DNA of 16,346 nt from JAFMPW01 sp040830565 (lineage in GTDB: Bacteria; Bacteroidota; Bacteroidia; Flavobacteriales; Flavobacteriaceae): contig JBFOMC010000285.1 in NCBI GenBank assembly GCA_040830565.1, positions 1 through 16,346 of the forward strand, in the 5' to 3' direction. Shown piece by piece: positions 7,994 through 15,423 of the stretch. The first letter of the stretch is position 1. The number at the start of each line of letters is the position of its first letter. Below the pieces are notes generated by a model. That model saw nothing but the letters and a program-made list of their open reading frames with translations, had not been told where the DNA came from and did not search any database. A program made the translations under genes and the position numbers.

Positions 7994-8005
7994 TTCGTTA
8001 ACGAA
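7994..8005. promoter_or_regulatory. Perfect 12-base palindrome
   Basis: TTCGTTAACGAA is its own reverse complement and sits in the divergent spacer, 173 bases from the guaA start. Its length and symmetry suit a dimeric regulator site. No second copy was noticed in the window, so the role is only a possibility. Confidence 0.3.
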
Positions 8006-8059
8006 GCTCCCGTCGGAATTTCCTAGTTTTTGTAAAGAAATATTAGCGCTTTGTCCTTC

Positions 8060-8082
8060 TTTTTTGTCAAATTAACAAAAAA
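8060..8082. repeat. Inverted repeat with 8-base arms
   Basis: TTTTTTGT at 8060-8067 and ACAAAAAA at 8075-8082 are exact reverse complements around a seven-base centre. The 13-base string TTTTTGTTAATTT read from the minus strand here recurs on the plus strand at 8177-8189. The arms are low in complexity, so significance is limited. Confidence 0.3.
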
Positions 8083-8241
8083 TCATGTTTTGTAAATATA
8101 TCATTTAAATTAGGCTATATAAAAACCTGGTAATAAATTTTTTAAGTTAATTCCTACAAATTGCTTTTTTGATCAATTTTTGTTAATTTTTGAGGTGTCA
8201 TCCTCTACTTTTCCAAATTTCGGCTTCGCCTACCCTCTTTG

Positions 8242-8249
8242 TAAATTTG
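8242..8249 (+). promoter_or_regulatory. Candidate -7 box for the first TPR regulator
   Basis: TAAATTTG matches TAnnTTTG. TTTC lies 20 bases upstream, three of four bases of the -33 element TTTG at the usual spacing. Transcription would start near 8255, giving a leader of about 150 bases that contains the hairpin at 8349-8368. Confidence 0.35.
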
Positions 8250-8348
8250 ACTGGCTAAAGGGAATAATATTGCACAGAAATTTACCTTTAGGTGTTCGTT
8301 CTAAGATCCATGAAGGAACTTCTTTTAAACCAAAATTGACTCTTACGG

Positions 8349-8368
8349 TTTGGCTGCATCTAGCCAAA
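8349..8368 (+). promoter_or_regulatory. Hairpin or operator ahead of the first TPR regulator
   Basis: TTTGGCT and AGCCAAA form a perfect seven-base inverted repeat around a six-base loop, 38 bases upstream of the ATG at 8407. There is no T run after it, so it is not an intrinsic terminator. It could be a leader hairpin or a protein-binding site. Confidence 0.4.
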
Positions 8369-8406
8369 AAAAGTGTATTTTAGGAGTCCCACCATACCCA
8401 CTTGTT

Positions 8407-10281
8407 ATGAAATTATTTGCAAAGAGTTTAGCACTACTACTTTTTGTTTTTTCCAATACGGCATTCGGACAATGGTCCAAAGAAGTAGACAGCCTCATCA
8501 ATACTGCCGAGCAACTAGAAAATGATTCCTTAAAAGTGGCCAGGTACGGTACACTTTTTGAAAAATTGATGTATACCGACAGTGACAGGGCGTACACCTA
8601 TGCCAAATTGGAGAACAACCTGGCTTCCAAATTGGGCTACAGAAAAGGCATCGCTGCCTCCAACCTGCATTTTGGAACCTACCACGAAAATATTGGTCAG
8701 ATAGATTCGGCTCGAATATACTACCTCAAATCAAAGGAACTTTTCAGACAAATGAACAGCCCCAAAGGGGAGTTGTTTATAAATCACGCTTTAGCCGGTT
8801 TGGAAAAGAAATTGGGCAACTACGACCAGGCTCTCGCCTATCATCACGGAAATATCGCCTTATACGAGCTCCCGGAAAATGAGCAAAGTGATCTAAAGGG
8901 CTTTAATAAAATTGGCGCGGAGTATCAGGGGTTAGCAGAAATTTACAAGGAAAAAGGCAATTACAAACTGGCTTTAGAGCAGGCACTAAAGGCGTTGCGG
9001 TTTTTTGAAGGAATTGAGCATACCAGAAGAACAGGAGGAGCGCTTCAAGAATTAGGGGTGATAGAGCACAAACAAAGAAATTACAAGAGCGCAATAGATT
9101 ATGCACTTCGCGCTTACGACATTTTCAAAGAACATGACTATAATGATTATCAAAGCCATACGGCCATTGATATCGGTATGAGTTTTTTGGCTTTGAAGGA
9201 ATATGATAAGGCCATTGCCTACTTTGAAGACGCTTTGGATATAGGAAGAGAATTCAAGTTTATTGATGCTGAAGCTGCCGCACTGGTTTATCTGGGAGTG
9301 ACCAACAGAGAGCTTCAAAACTATGAGTTATCCCGAAACTACCTGACTTATGGTCTGCAATTACATGAATCCCTTGGATTCAAAAATGAACTGGCCAGGG
9401 ATTATAACGAGATAGCAAGATTGGAACTCGATTTGGGGAATACGGAAAACGCTATCCGCATGGCAGAAAAGGCAATGACGATATCAGAAAGTATTGGTGC
9501 CTTACACAACCTTAGTGATTCTTATGAAATAAGATCGGAAGCCTATGAAAAACAAGATAATACCAGGCAGGCACTGAGCAACTATAAGCGATATAAACAG
9601 ACCAACGACTCAATTTTTAATGTAACAAAATCTCAACAAATTGCTGAGTTAAAAACCATTTATGATACTGAAAAGAAGGAGCAACAAATCGCAATACAAA
9701 AGATACAGATAGATCTTCTGGAGCAACGTGCAGAAATAAATAATTTGCAAAGATTGCTTCTGGCTGGGGGTTTGGTACTAGCACTTTTAGGCTTTTATGG
9801 CATACGGCAAAAGATGAAACGCAACAAAGTGATACGTCAAAAGCTAGACGCAGAACTGGCGTTTAAGAAGAAGGAATTGACGACCCATGCATTGCATTTG
9901 GCCAAAAAAAATGAAGTACTTGAAGGTCTCAAGCAACAAGCCAAAGAATTTAAACAAGAGGCCGAAAGTACTCGGGGTTACACTCAGTTGATCCGAACCA
10001 TAGATTTTGACTTGCAGGACGATAACAACTGGAAAAATTTTGCCCGGTATTTTGAAGAGGTACATAAAGATTTTAATATAAATGTCAAGAAAAAATATCC
10101 GGAGGTCACCTCCAGCGAGTTGCGCCTATTGGCCCTCTTAAAAATGAATTTGTCTTCCAAAGAAATTGCCAGTATTCTAAATATATCTCAAGAAGGAATT
10201 AAAAAGGCGAGATACCGGCTACGTAAAAAGTTAGAAATCTCTAAAGAGGAATCCTTACAGGACCTTGTGCTGTCACTTTAG
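8407..10281 (+). CDS. Membrane TPR / LuxR-type HTH regulator, paralog 1
   Basis: This 624-residue protein is built as a one-step transmembrane regulator. It starts with a signal peptide (MKLFAKSLALLLFVFSNTAFG) and about eight tetratricopeptide repeats between residues 65 and 405. A coiled coil rich in Gln and Glu follows, then one transmembrane helix at about 450-468 (LAGGLVLALLGFYGIRQKMKR). The positive charges after the helix place the C-terminus in the cytoplasm. A second helical linker follows, and the last 56 residues form a LuxR/GerE-type HTH (ELRLLALLKMNLSSKEIASILNIS). The TPR part probably senses a periplasmic partner; neither ligand nor target is known. The start at 8407 gives the signal peptide; the frame is open from 8350, but that adds 19 residues ahead of it. 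It is the first of three tandem paralogs, with 61 bases to the next. Confidence 0.9.
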   Translation: MKLFAKSLALLLFVFSNTAFGQWSKEVDSLINTAEQLENDSLKVARYGTLFEKLMYTDSDRAYTYAKLENNLASKLGYRKGIAASNLHFGTYHENIGQIDSARIYYLKSKELFRQMNSPKGELFINHALAGLEKKLGNYDQALAYHHGNIALYELPENEQSDLKGFNKIGAEYQGLAEIYKEKGNYKLALEQALKALRFFEGIEHTRRTGGALQELGVIEHKQRNYKSAIDYALRAYDIFKEHDYNDYQSHTAIDIGMSFLALKEYDKAIAYFEDALDIGREFKFIDAEAAALVYLGVTNRELQNYELSRNYLTYGLQLHESLGFKNELARDYNEIARLELDLGNTENAIRMAEKAMTISESIGALHNLSDSYEIRSEAYEKQDNTRQALSNYKRYKQTNDSIFNVTKSQQIAELKTIYDTEKKEQQIAIQKIQIDLLEQRAEINNLQRLLLAGGLVLALLGFYGIRQKMKRNKVIRQKLDAELAFKKKELTTHALHLAKKNEVLEGLKQQAKEFKQEAESTRGYTQLIRTIDFDLQDDNNWKNFARYFEEVHKDFNINVKKKYPEVTSSELRLLALLKMNLSSKEIASILNISQEGIKKARYRLRKKLEISKEESLQDLVLSL

Positions 10282-10287
10282 TAATGA

Positions 10288-10297
10288 TTAAGCTTAA
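10288..10297. promoter_or_regulatory. Palindrome between paralogs 1 and 2
   Basis: TTAAGCTTAA is a perfect ten-base palindrome beginning 55 bases before the second regulator. The related TAAGCTTA occurs at 12249-12256, 51 bases before the third. Both spacers also carry TTTAGAAG about 17 bases before the start (10318-10325 and 12276-12283). These shared elements may be promoter or operator parts inherited with the duplication. Confidence 0.3.
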
Positions 10298-10342
10298 GCC
10301 GGTTTTATTTAATTACCTTTAGAAGAACCAATTGCAATAGGC

Positions 10343-12196
10343 ATGAAATTAACCTTTATCGGGCTACTTGCCTTAGTATTTTTTTCAACCTGTCAGCTAA
10401 AAGCCCAACAAAACATAAAGTCAGACAGTCTTTTAAGGGCATATCAAAATCACAAAGAGGACACACTTAAGGTAAATACGCTAAGCCGTTTGTACAACGC
10501 CTTGCTGTATACGGATCCAGAAACTGCTATCAAATATGCCAGGGAAGAACTTCTGCTGTCAGAAAAACTGAATTTTGACAAAGGAATTGGTATGAGTACC
10601 TATCATATCGGCGCCTATTATCAGAACAGCGGAAATATAGATTCCGCTCGTTACTATCTCAACAGATCTTTGGAAGTGTTTAAAGAAATAGGAGAAGCCT
10701 GGCGTTATGCCGCAGTCCTAAATTCTCTTGCGTCTTTGGAATATGTGGAAGGCAACTTCGATGATGCTATCGCAAAATTTGGAGAAGTCATTGCAATCGA
10801 CAAAAAAAACAGCGCTTATAGATATGCCATTTCCCTGGGAAACCGAGCTCAGGTTTATAGCAGTAAAGGTTTCTATAAAATAGCCTTGAAGGAAACTTTA
10901 GAGGCGTTGAGAATATTAGATACCGTGCACAATAAGCCCTGGCGCAGGGCCGATGCCCAGAGACAGGTTGGGCAAATTGAGTTTCTTAGAAAAAATTACG
11001 AAAGCGCTCTTAATTACTTCAAAAAGTCACTCAAGATTTATGAGGAACAAGAAGATAACGTATATATAGCTAATGTAAGCAACGACATTGGGGATACTTA
11101 TTTCCATATTAACCTACCAGATAGCTCCCAGGTATATTATAAAAAAAGTCTTGAATTGGCCCAGGTTCATGGCATCAGAGAAGCCGAAGGAAATGCTTAC
11201 TCTGGTTTGGGTAAGTTGTATTTGGAAAAAGGCCAACTCGATAAGGCGCTTGTACAACTTACTGCCGGCCTGGAAATCCAGGAGAAGAATAATTTCAAAG
11301 CCAATACTTTAGAAACTCTAAATCTTCTGGGGCAATTATATCTAAAACAAAAGCTAGCTTTTAAAGCCCTCCCATTTTTGAATAATACCATTGCTCAAGC
11401 CACCGATGAAGGGCCCATTACGGCTCTAAAGGACGCCCATTTTTATAGATCGGAGGCGTATAGGCAGTTGGGTAGTTGGCGGGAAGCTTCCAATGATCAA
11501 CTGGTTTTTCAGTCATTAAACGATTCCATATTCAGTGTAATAAAATCACAGCAAATAGAAGAGCTACGCACCATATATGAAGCAGAGAAACAAGAGCAGC
11601 AAATTGTACTTCAGGAAAAGGAAATAGATATTTTAGAGCAAGAAGCTGAAATAAGCAATCTCCAAAAGCTATTGCTTGTAGGGGCATTGATTTTGGCGCT
11701 TTTGGGTTTTTACGGGGTGCGTCAAAAAATGAAAAGAAATAAACTAATTAGAGAGCGCTTAGACGCAGAACTCGCCTTTAAGAAAAAAGAGCTTACCACC
11801 CATGCCTTGCATTTAGCCAAAAAGAACGAAGTACTGGAAGGTCTTAAACAAAAAGCAAAAGAGTTAGAACAAAATGAGGAAAGTGTCAAAGGGTATTCCC
11901 AATTGATCAGAACGATTGATTTTGATTTACGAGACGACAATAACTGGGAAAATTTTGCCAGATACTTTGAAGAGGTACACAAGGACTTCAATCGCAGTGT
12001 AAAGGCTAAATACCCTCAGCTTACTTCAAATGAACTTAGGTTGTTAGCCCTCTTAAAAATGAATTTGTCTTCCAAAGAGATTGCTAATATTCTTAATATT
12101 TCCCAGGATGGAATTAAGAAAGCCCGATATCGACTTCGGAAAAAGCTAGACATGGCAACTGAGGAATCGCTTCAGGAAATGGTTCTGCGTTTATAG
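10343..12196 (+). CDS. Membrane TPR / LuxR-type HTH regulator, paralog 2
   Basis: This is a 617-residue paralog of the preceding gene with the same order of parts. The signal peptide (MKLTFIGLLALVFFSTCQLKA) is followed by about eight TPRs to about residue 395, a Gln/Glu-rich coiled coil, and one transmembrane helix near 442-460 (LVGALILALLGFYGVRQKMKR). A cytoplasmic linker and a C-terminal HTH at about 562-617 complete it. The segment from the linker through the HTH is nearly identical to paralog 1 by eye, whereas the TPR half aligns only in pattern. A 32-base run (12047-12078) is identical to 10132-10163 in paralog 1, which points to recent duplication or gene conversion. The Cys in the signal region (FSTC) could suggest a lipobox, but AQQ cleavage is more likely. 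The spacers of 61 and 103 bases fit either an operon or individual promoters. Confidence 0.9.
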   Translation: MKLTFIGLLALVFFSTCQLKAQQNIKSDSLLRAYQNHKEDTLKVNTLSRLYNALLYTDPETAIKYAREELLLSEKLNFDKGIGMSTYHIGAYYQNSGNIDSARYYLNRSLEVFKEIGEAWRYAAVLNSLASLEYVEGNFDDAIAKFGEVIAIDKKNSAYRYAISLGNRAQVYSSKGFYKIALKETLEALRILDTVHNKPWRRADAQRQVGQIEFLRKNYESALNYFKKSLKIYEEQEDNVYIANVSNDIGDTYFHINLPDSSQVYYKKSLELAQVHGIREAEGNAYSGLGKLYLEKGQLDKALVQLTAGLEIQEKNNFKANTLETLNLLGQLYLKQKLAFKALPFLNNTIAQATDEGPITALKDAHFYRSEAYRQLGSWREASNDQLVFQSLNDSIFSVIKSQQIEELRTIYEAEKQEQQIVLQEKEIDILEQEAEISNLQKLLLVGALILALLGFYGVRQKMKRNKLIRERLDAELAFKKKELTTHALHLAKKNEVLEGLKQKAKELEQNEESVKGYSQLIRTIDFDLRDDNNWENFARYFEEVHKDFNRSVKAKYPQLTSNELRLLALLKMNLSSKEIANILNISQDGIKKARYRLRKKLDMATEESLQEMVLRL

Positions 12197-12246
12197 AAAT
12201 GTCCCTGAAGCTAACCAAAACAATGCCCCTGGTCTTAATACCTAAA

Positions 12247-12289
12247 GCTAAGCTTATTAATCAGGAATTTGGTATTTTAGAAGCTTAGC
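12247..12289 (+). promoter_or_regulatory. Inverted repeat immediately ahead of paralog 3
   Basis: GCTAAGCTT (12247-12255) and AAGCTTAGC (12281-12289) are perfect nine-base complementary arms with a 25-base loop. The structure ends ten bases before the GTG start at 12300. In RNA it would fold close to the initiation site and could limit translation; as DNA it offers two AAGCTT palindromes 34 bases apart. No T run follows, so it is not a terminator. Confidence 0.45.
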
Positions 12290-12299
12290 ACTGTGCCCT

Positions 12300-14180
12300 G
12301 TGAAACGGACTAAAGCCTTTTTACTTTTCTTGCTGTTCTCTGTATTCCATGGTCTACAAGGACAACAATATAAAAATCTGGATAGCCTGCTCACGGAGTA
12401 TCGCTCCAGGGCAGATGATACCGTTAAGGTACAACTGGCTGCCCTGATCCTTCAAAATCTTTCGTATACCGATCCTGATGAAGCTTATAAGTATGCCAGG
12501 GAAATGGTCAGTATCTCAAAAAAAATAGGGTACAAGCACGGTGTGGGGCTTGGATACAATCAGCTCGGTTATTTATTTCTTAATAATGACCAAATGGATT
12601 CGGCTTATTATTATGCCAAGGCCACCCTGGACATTGTGACCGAAGTGAACAACCTGGGTCGAATTTTAACAGCCAATGAGCGGTTGGCGGTTTATTATGA
12701 GAGAATTAATGATTTTGAAACAGCCAAGGTTTATCTAAGAAAGAATATTGATATTTTCCAAAACAAGGATACTATATCAAACGCTAAGGAAGCTGACTTC
12801 CGCTATATAGGATCCACCTATTTTATGCTTTCTGAAATTGACCTAAAACAAGGCCGTTATAATCTCGCGCTTAAAAATGGCTTGACGGCATTGGAACTCT
12901 ATAAAGAACGGACCAAGGACCCACTATTTGAAGCTGATGCTTACATTATGCTGGGACGAATAGAGATGCATTTAAAAAACTATGAACAAAGTGCTGTTTA
13001 TTTAAAACAGGCCCTGAGCGTATACGAAGACTTTGAAGATGTGTTATGGCAAACGGACAGTCTTAGATTGCTTGGAGAAAATATGCTGCTATCAAACCAG
13101 GTAGAAGAAGCCTTGGAATATCTGCAACGTTCTATTCGTCTGGCCAAGGAAAACAACTATCCTTTAAAAGAAGCGGTAGCTTACAATCTTGTCGGGGAGG
13201 TATATCTGAAAATGGAGAATTACAGCATGGCCTTGCAAAGTCTCAACAAATCCCTCGAACGTTATAACCGAATGCAAAATCCGCAGGAAATCAGCAAAAC
13301 CTACCAAAGCTTGGGAGAGCTGTATACCAAGATCAAAAACCCTGAACAGGCCCTTCCCTATTTACAGAAAGCTGTTTCCATCTCGGATAGTCTAAAATCC
13401 CTGCCCGAAGCTGCCCAGGCATATCTCACCAGAGCTGCCTCATATGAGCTTTTAAGAGATTATCAGAGCGCTCTTGAGGATTTTAGACGCTATAATCATC
13501 TGAACGACCAGATATTCAACCAAACGCAATCTCAACAAATTGAGGAAATGCGTGCCCTTTTTGAAATAGAAAAAAAAGAGCAACAAATTCTACTACAAGA
13601 ACAAGAGATTGGCTTATTAGAACAACGAGCCAAGATAAGTAGGTTGCAACGTATTCTAATGGGAGCTGCGCTTGTTTTATCCTTACTAGGCTTTTATGGT
13701 ATAAGGCAAAAATTAAAACGGAACCGTGCAGAAAAAGAAAAAGTCGATGCCGAACTTGCCTTTAAAAAGAAAGAGCTAACCACCCATGCCCTAAACCTTG
13801 CACGTAAAAATGAAACTTTAGAAAATCTAAAGAATAAAGCAAAAGAACTGCAAGAGCATGACCATAATGCCTCGGGCTACAGGCAACTCATACGTACCAT
13901 TAACTTCGATTTGAAAGACGACAATAATTGGGAAAATTTCTCCAAATACTTTGAGCAGGTACACAGAAATTTTAATGCAGATATTAAACGCAAATATCCT
14001 TCCATTACACCAAATGAGCTCCGTTTAATGGCTTTGTTAAAAATGAACCTATCTTCTAAAGAAATTGCCAATATTTTAAATATTTCGTCAGAAGGCATCA
14101 AGAAAGCACGCTATCGTCTGCGAAAAAAGCTCGATATTACCACTGATGAATCTCTGCAAGACCTTGTCTTAAGCCTTTAA
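12300..14180 (+). CDS. Membrane TPR / LuxR-type HTH regulator, paralog 3 (GTG start)
   Basis: This 626-residue third paralog has the same architecture. It has a signal peptide (V/M-KRTKAFLLFLLFSVFHGLQG), eight TPRs to about residue 405, a coiled coil, and one transmembrane helix near 451-469 (GAALVLSLLGFYGIRQKLKR). A cytoplasmic linker and HTH at 571-626 follow. Conserved landmarks shared with the other two include FKKKELTTHAL, the DDNNW motif, and KMNLSSKEIA-ILNIS. The start is GTG at 12300: no in-frame ATG, TTG or other GTG lies between the upstream stop (12258-12260) and the signal peptide. A rare start plus the hairpin just upstream suggests lower translation than its neighbours. Its stop is followed by the control region of the lipoprotein/cytolysin unit. 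Confidence 0.9.
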   Translation: MKRTKAFLLFLLFSVFHGLQGQQYKNLDSLLTEYRSRADDTVKVQLAALILQNLSYTDPDEAYKYAREMVSISKKIGYKHGVGLGYNQLGYLFLNNDQMDSAYYYAKATLDIVTEVNNLGRILTANERLAVYYERINDFETAKVYLRKNIDIFQNKDTISNAKEADFRYIGSTYFMLSEIDLKQGRYNLALKNGLTALELYKERTKDPLFEADAYIMLGRIEMHLKNYEQSAVYLKQALSVYEDFEDVLWQTDSLRLLGENMLLSNQVEEALEYLQRSIRLAKENNYPLKEAVAYNLVGEVYLKMENYSMALQSLNKSLERYNRMQNPQEISKTYQSLGELYTKIKNPEQALPYLQKAVSISDSLKSLPEAAQAYLTRAASYELLRDYQSALEDFRRYNHLNDQIFNQTQSQQIEEMRALFEIEKKEQQILLQEQEIGLLEQRAKISRLQRILMGAALVLSLLGFYGIRQKLKRNRAEKEKVDAELAFKKKELTTHALNLARKNETLENLKNKAKELQEHDHNASGYRQLIRTINFDLKDDNNWENFSKYFEQVHRNFNADIKRKYPSITPNELRLMALLKMNLSSKEIANILNISSEGIKKARYRLRKKLDITTDESLQDLVLSL

Positions 14181-14199
14181 ACACAGGGCTTCCCAGCCT

Positions 14200-14249
14200 G
14201 TCCACTGTTTGTCCACCCTCCTAATTAGGAGCGTCTACCGCTTGTCCAC
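14200..14249 (+). promoter_or_regulatory. Helically phased GTCCAC direct-repeat array
   Basis: GTCCAC occurs at 14200, 14211 and 14244, and GTCTAC at 14233. All starts differ by exact multiples of 11 bases (11, 22, 11), so all lie on about the same face of the helix. They form two pairs, each with a five-base gap. The array ends eight bases before the -33 region of the candidate promoter at 14282-14289, the expected place for an activator. The phasing was read directly from the sequence; the function is inferred. Confidence 0.5.
14218..14231. promoter_or_regulatory. Perfect 14-base palindrome in the centre of the array
   Basis: CTCCTAATTAGGAG equals its reverse complement. Its centre (14224.5) coincides with the midpoint of the hexamer array (14200-14249). 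It would be a five-base-stem hairpin in RNA, but the T run begins 22 bases later, so it is more likely a DNA site than a terminator. Confidence 0.45.
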
Positions 14250-14281
14250 CCGCTTTTTTTTCTTCCTCAAAATCAGGCCCT

Positions 14282-14289
14282 TAGGTTTG
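14282..14289 (+). promoter_or_regulatory. Candidate promoter of the lipoprotein/cytolysin unit
   Basis: TAGGTTTG matches the Bacteroidota -7 box TAnnTTTG. Twenty bases upstream is a T run (14254-14261) that gives TTTT in place of the -33 TTTG. Transcription would start near 14296, leaving a leader of about 117 bases with an inverted repeat at its beginning. Confidence 0.4.
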
Positions 14290-14292
14290 TGG

Positions 14293-14322
14293 TGTCATGA
14301 GAAACTCCATGTGAACATGACA
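14293..14322 (+). repeat. Inverted repeat at the start of the predicted leader
   Basis: TGTCATG (14293-14299) and CATGACA (14316-14322) are perfect seven-base arms around 16 bases. The stem can be extended by GG/CC with one bulge. In the predicted transcript it would form a 5' hairpin. Direct copies of TTTGTGGT lie beside the two arms, at 14286-14293 and 14328-14335. Confidence 0.35.
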
Positions 14323-14392
14323 ACCGTTTTGTGGTCTTGCTCGGATAAGGGCTGCAGACCGTTACCGGGCAGGTCACACAAAACAAAATTTA

Positions 14393-14407
14393 GTTTAACC
14401 ACAAAAC
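14393..14407 (+). repeat. Shared 15-base leader element, copy 1
   Basis: GTTTAACCACAAAAC lies just before the lipoprotein ATG at 14413 and is repeated exactly at 15424-15438 before the cytolysin ATG. Both copies are followed by an A-rich tract and ATAT or ATATC before the start. Because Bacteroidota rely on A-rich leaders rather than Shine-Dalgarno pairing, this may be a common translation-enhancing element. Confidence 0.5.
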
Positions 14408-14412
14408 AAAAT

Positions 14413-15402
14413 ATGATGCAACCACAAAACTATCATTTTACCAAAACTCTTTTAGTCCTGTGTGCAGGCTTCATTCTTTCTTGCAGCAGTGAAGGCGATG
14501 ACGCTCCAATGGTTGAACCTGATCCCATATACATTGTGAGTGATTTGGACACCACTATAGAGGAAAATCCAGAAACCGGTACCGTTTTGGGAACACTCTC
14601 AACAGATCTCCCAGGCACACTAACTTATACCAGCAGCAATACCGCATTTGATCTAGACGTCGCTTCGCTGGAAGTTTTAGTGGCAGACAAGTCGGCCTTT
14701 GATTATGAGCTAAACACTACAGTTACTGGCACCATAAACCTTTCTAATGGTGAAGATACTGTTACCGCTACCATTACGATTAATCTCACCGATTTCGAAG
14801 ACGCCATTGAGAACTTGCTAACCAGCTCTAAGGACGCCTTTATAGCAGCTAATATTGGCGATTGGATCGAAATTACCGAGGAAGAATTTACCGCCCTGGA
14901 AACATCACTGGAAGACATTTCCTATAGCGGTGTTGGAGAAGGTGACTATCCGGATGATCCAACTACCTATTTCTCCTTTTTTCCCGGACCTCCGGGCAGC
15001 ACAGTTGCCAATAGCACAGATGAGTTAATACCAGCTGCTAGTTATTTGTTTGCTGTGCGCATGTTTGCAGGTTCTGGAATATTTACAAATACTCTTGGAA
15101 ACAAAATAAAAATTTCTGAAACAGCTAACAATGAAGGGTTTCAGGATATTGGAACTTCCTTGCCCGAGCATACTACAGTTGATGGAAAGGGATTCTTCGT
15201 ACTAAAAGGCAATACCACACCGACTGTCAATTCTGCTTATTTGGGCATTTATGTTGAAGACGGCAACGGCATTGGTGCTGTATCAAACCCAGTCGATATG
15301 TATTTTATACAACACGAAGACGCTACAGACCTTTCACTAGAATCTACAGGATTTCACTTTTCCTACCAGGGCCTAAGTACTACAAAATTACAATGGGAAT
15401 AA
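14413..15402 (+). CDS. Surface-type lipoprotein with one cadherin-like domain
   Basis: This 329-residue protein has a lipoprotein signal (MMQPQNYHFTKTLLVLCAGF, lipobox ILSC, lipidated Cys24). An acidic stretch SSEGDD follows, resembling signals that send flavobacterial lipoproteins to the cell surface. Residues about 37-135 look like one cadherin-like domain: IEENPETGTVLGTL, a TYT strand, FDLD, a FDYE turn, and ending INLTDFED. The C-terminal 190 residues form a beta-rich domain that I do not recognise; landmarks are WIEITEEEF, a YLFAVRMF strand and GKGFFVLKGN. The start at 14413 (or the next codon, 14416) is chosen for the signal peptide; the frame is open from 14209, but that extension has none. 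It lies 45 bases before the cytolysin gene with a matching leader, so an adhesin, receptor or partner role is possible but unproven. Confidence 0.82.
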   Translation: MMQPQNYHFTKTLLVLCAGFILSCSSEGDDAPMVEPDPIYIVSDLDTTIEENPETGTVLGTLSTDLPGTLTYTSSNTAFDLDVASLEVLVADKSAFDYELNTTVTGTINLSNGEDTVTATITINLTDFEDAIENLLTSSKDAFIAANIGDWIEITEEEFTALETSLEDISYSGVGEGDYPDDPTTYFSFFPGPPGSTVANSTDELIPAASYLFAVRMFAGSGIFTNTLGNKIKISETANNEGFQDIGTSLPEHTTVDGKGFFVLKGNTTPTVNSAYLGIYVEDGNGIGAVSNPVDMYFIQHEDATDLSLESTGFHFSYQGLSTTKLQWE

Positions 15403-15423
15403 CCCGCATAAATTTCATAAAAA

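Larger units (their letters stand above)
7822..8406. other. Long AT-rich divergent intergenic region
   Basis: This 585-base stretch between guaA and the first TPR regulator contains no convincing gene; a 67-codon frame at 8180-8383 has no recognisable protein features. The octamer TTTGTAAA occurs three times, at 8029-8036, 8089-8096 and 8238-8245. It also holds a perfect 12-base palindrome, an 8-base inverted repeat, a candidate promoter and a hairpin, each listed separately. There is no recognisable purine riboswitch, tRNA or terminator. The density of symmetric elements near the regulator side suggests control of the 8407 gene. Confidence 0.6.

Noticed and set aside
8180..8383. Small 67-codon plus-strand frame
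   Set aside because: Composition looks random, it overlaps the promoter and hairpin, and no signal peptide or domain is seen.
8350..8406. Upstream ATG of the first TPR regulator
   Set aside because: It lies within the 8349-8368 hairpin and adds 19 residues in front of a clean signal peptide beginning at 8407.
14254..14261. Intrinsic terminator after the third regulator, using the T run
   Set aside because: No stem is directly adjacent; the palindrome ends 22 bases earlier, so the T run more likely belongs to the -33 region.
14209..14412. N-terminal extension of the cadherin-like lipoprotein frame (TTG or ATG 14317 starts)
   Set aside because: The extension is Cys/Arg-rich without a signal peptide, overlaps the phased repeats and the candidate promoter, and would bury the lipoprotein signal that begins at 14413.
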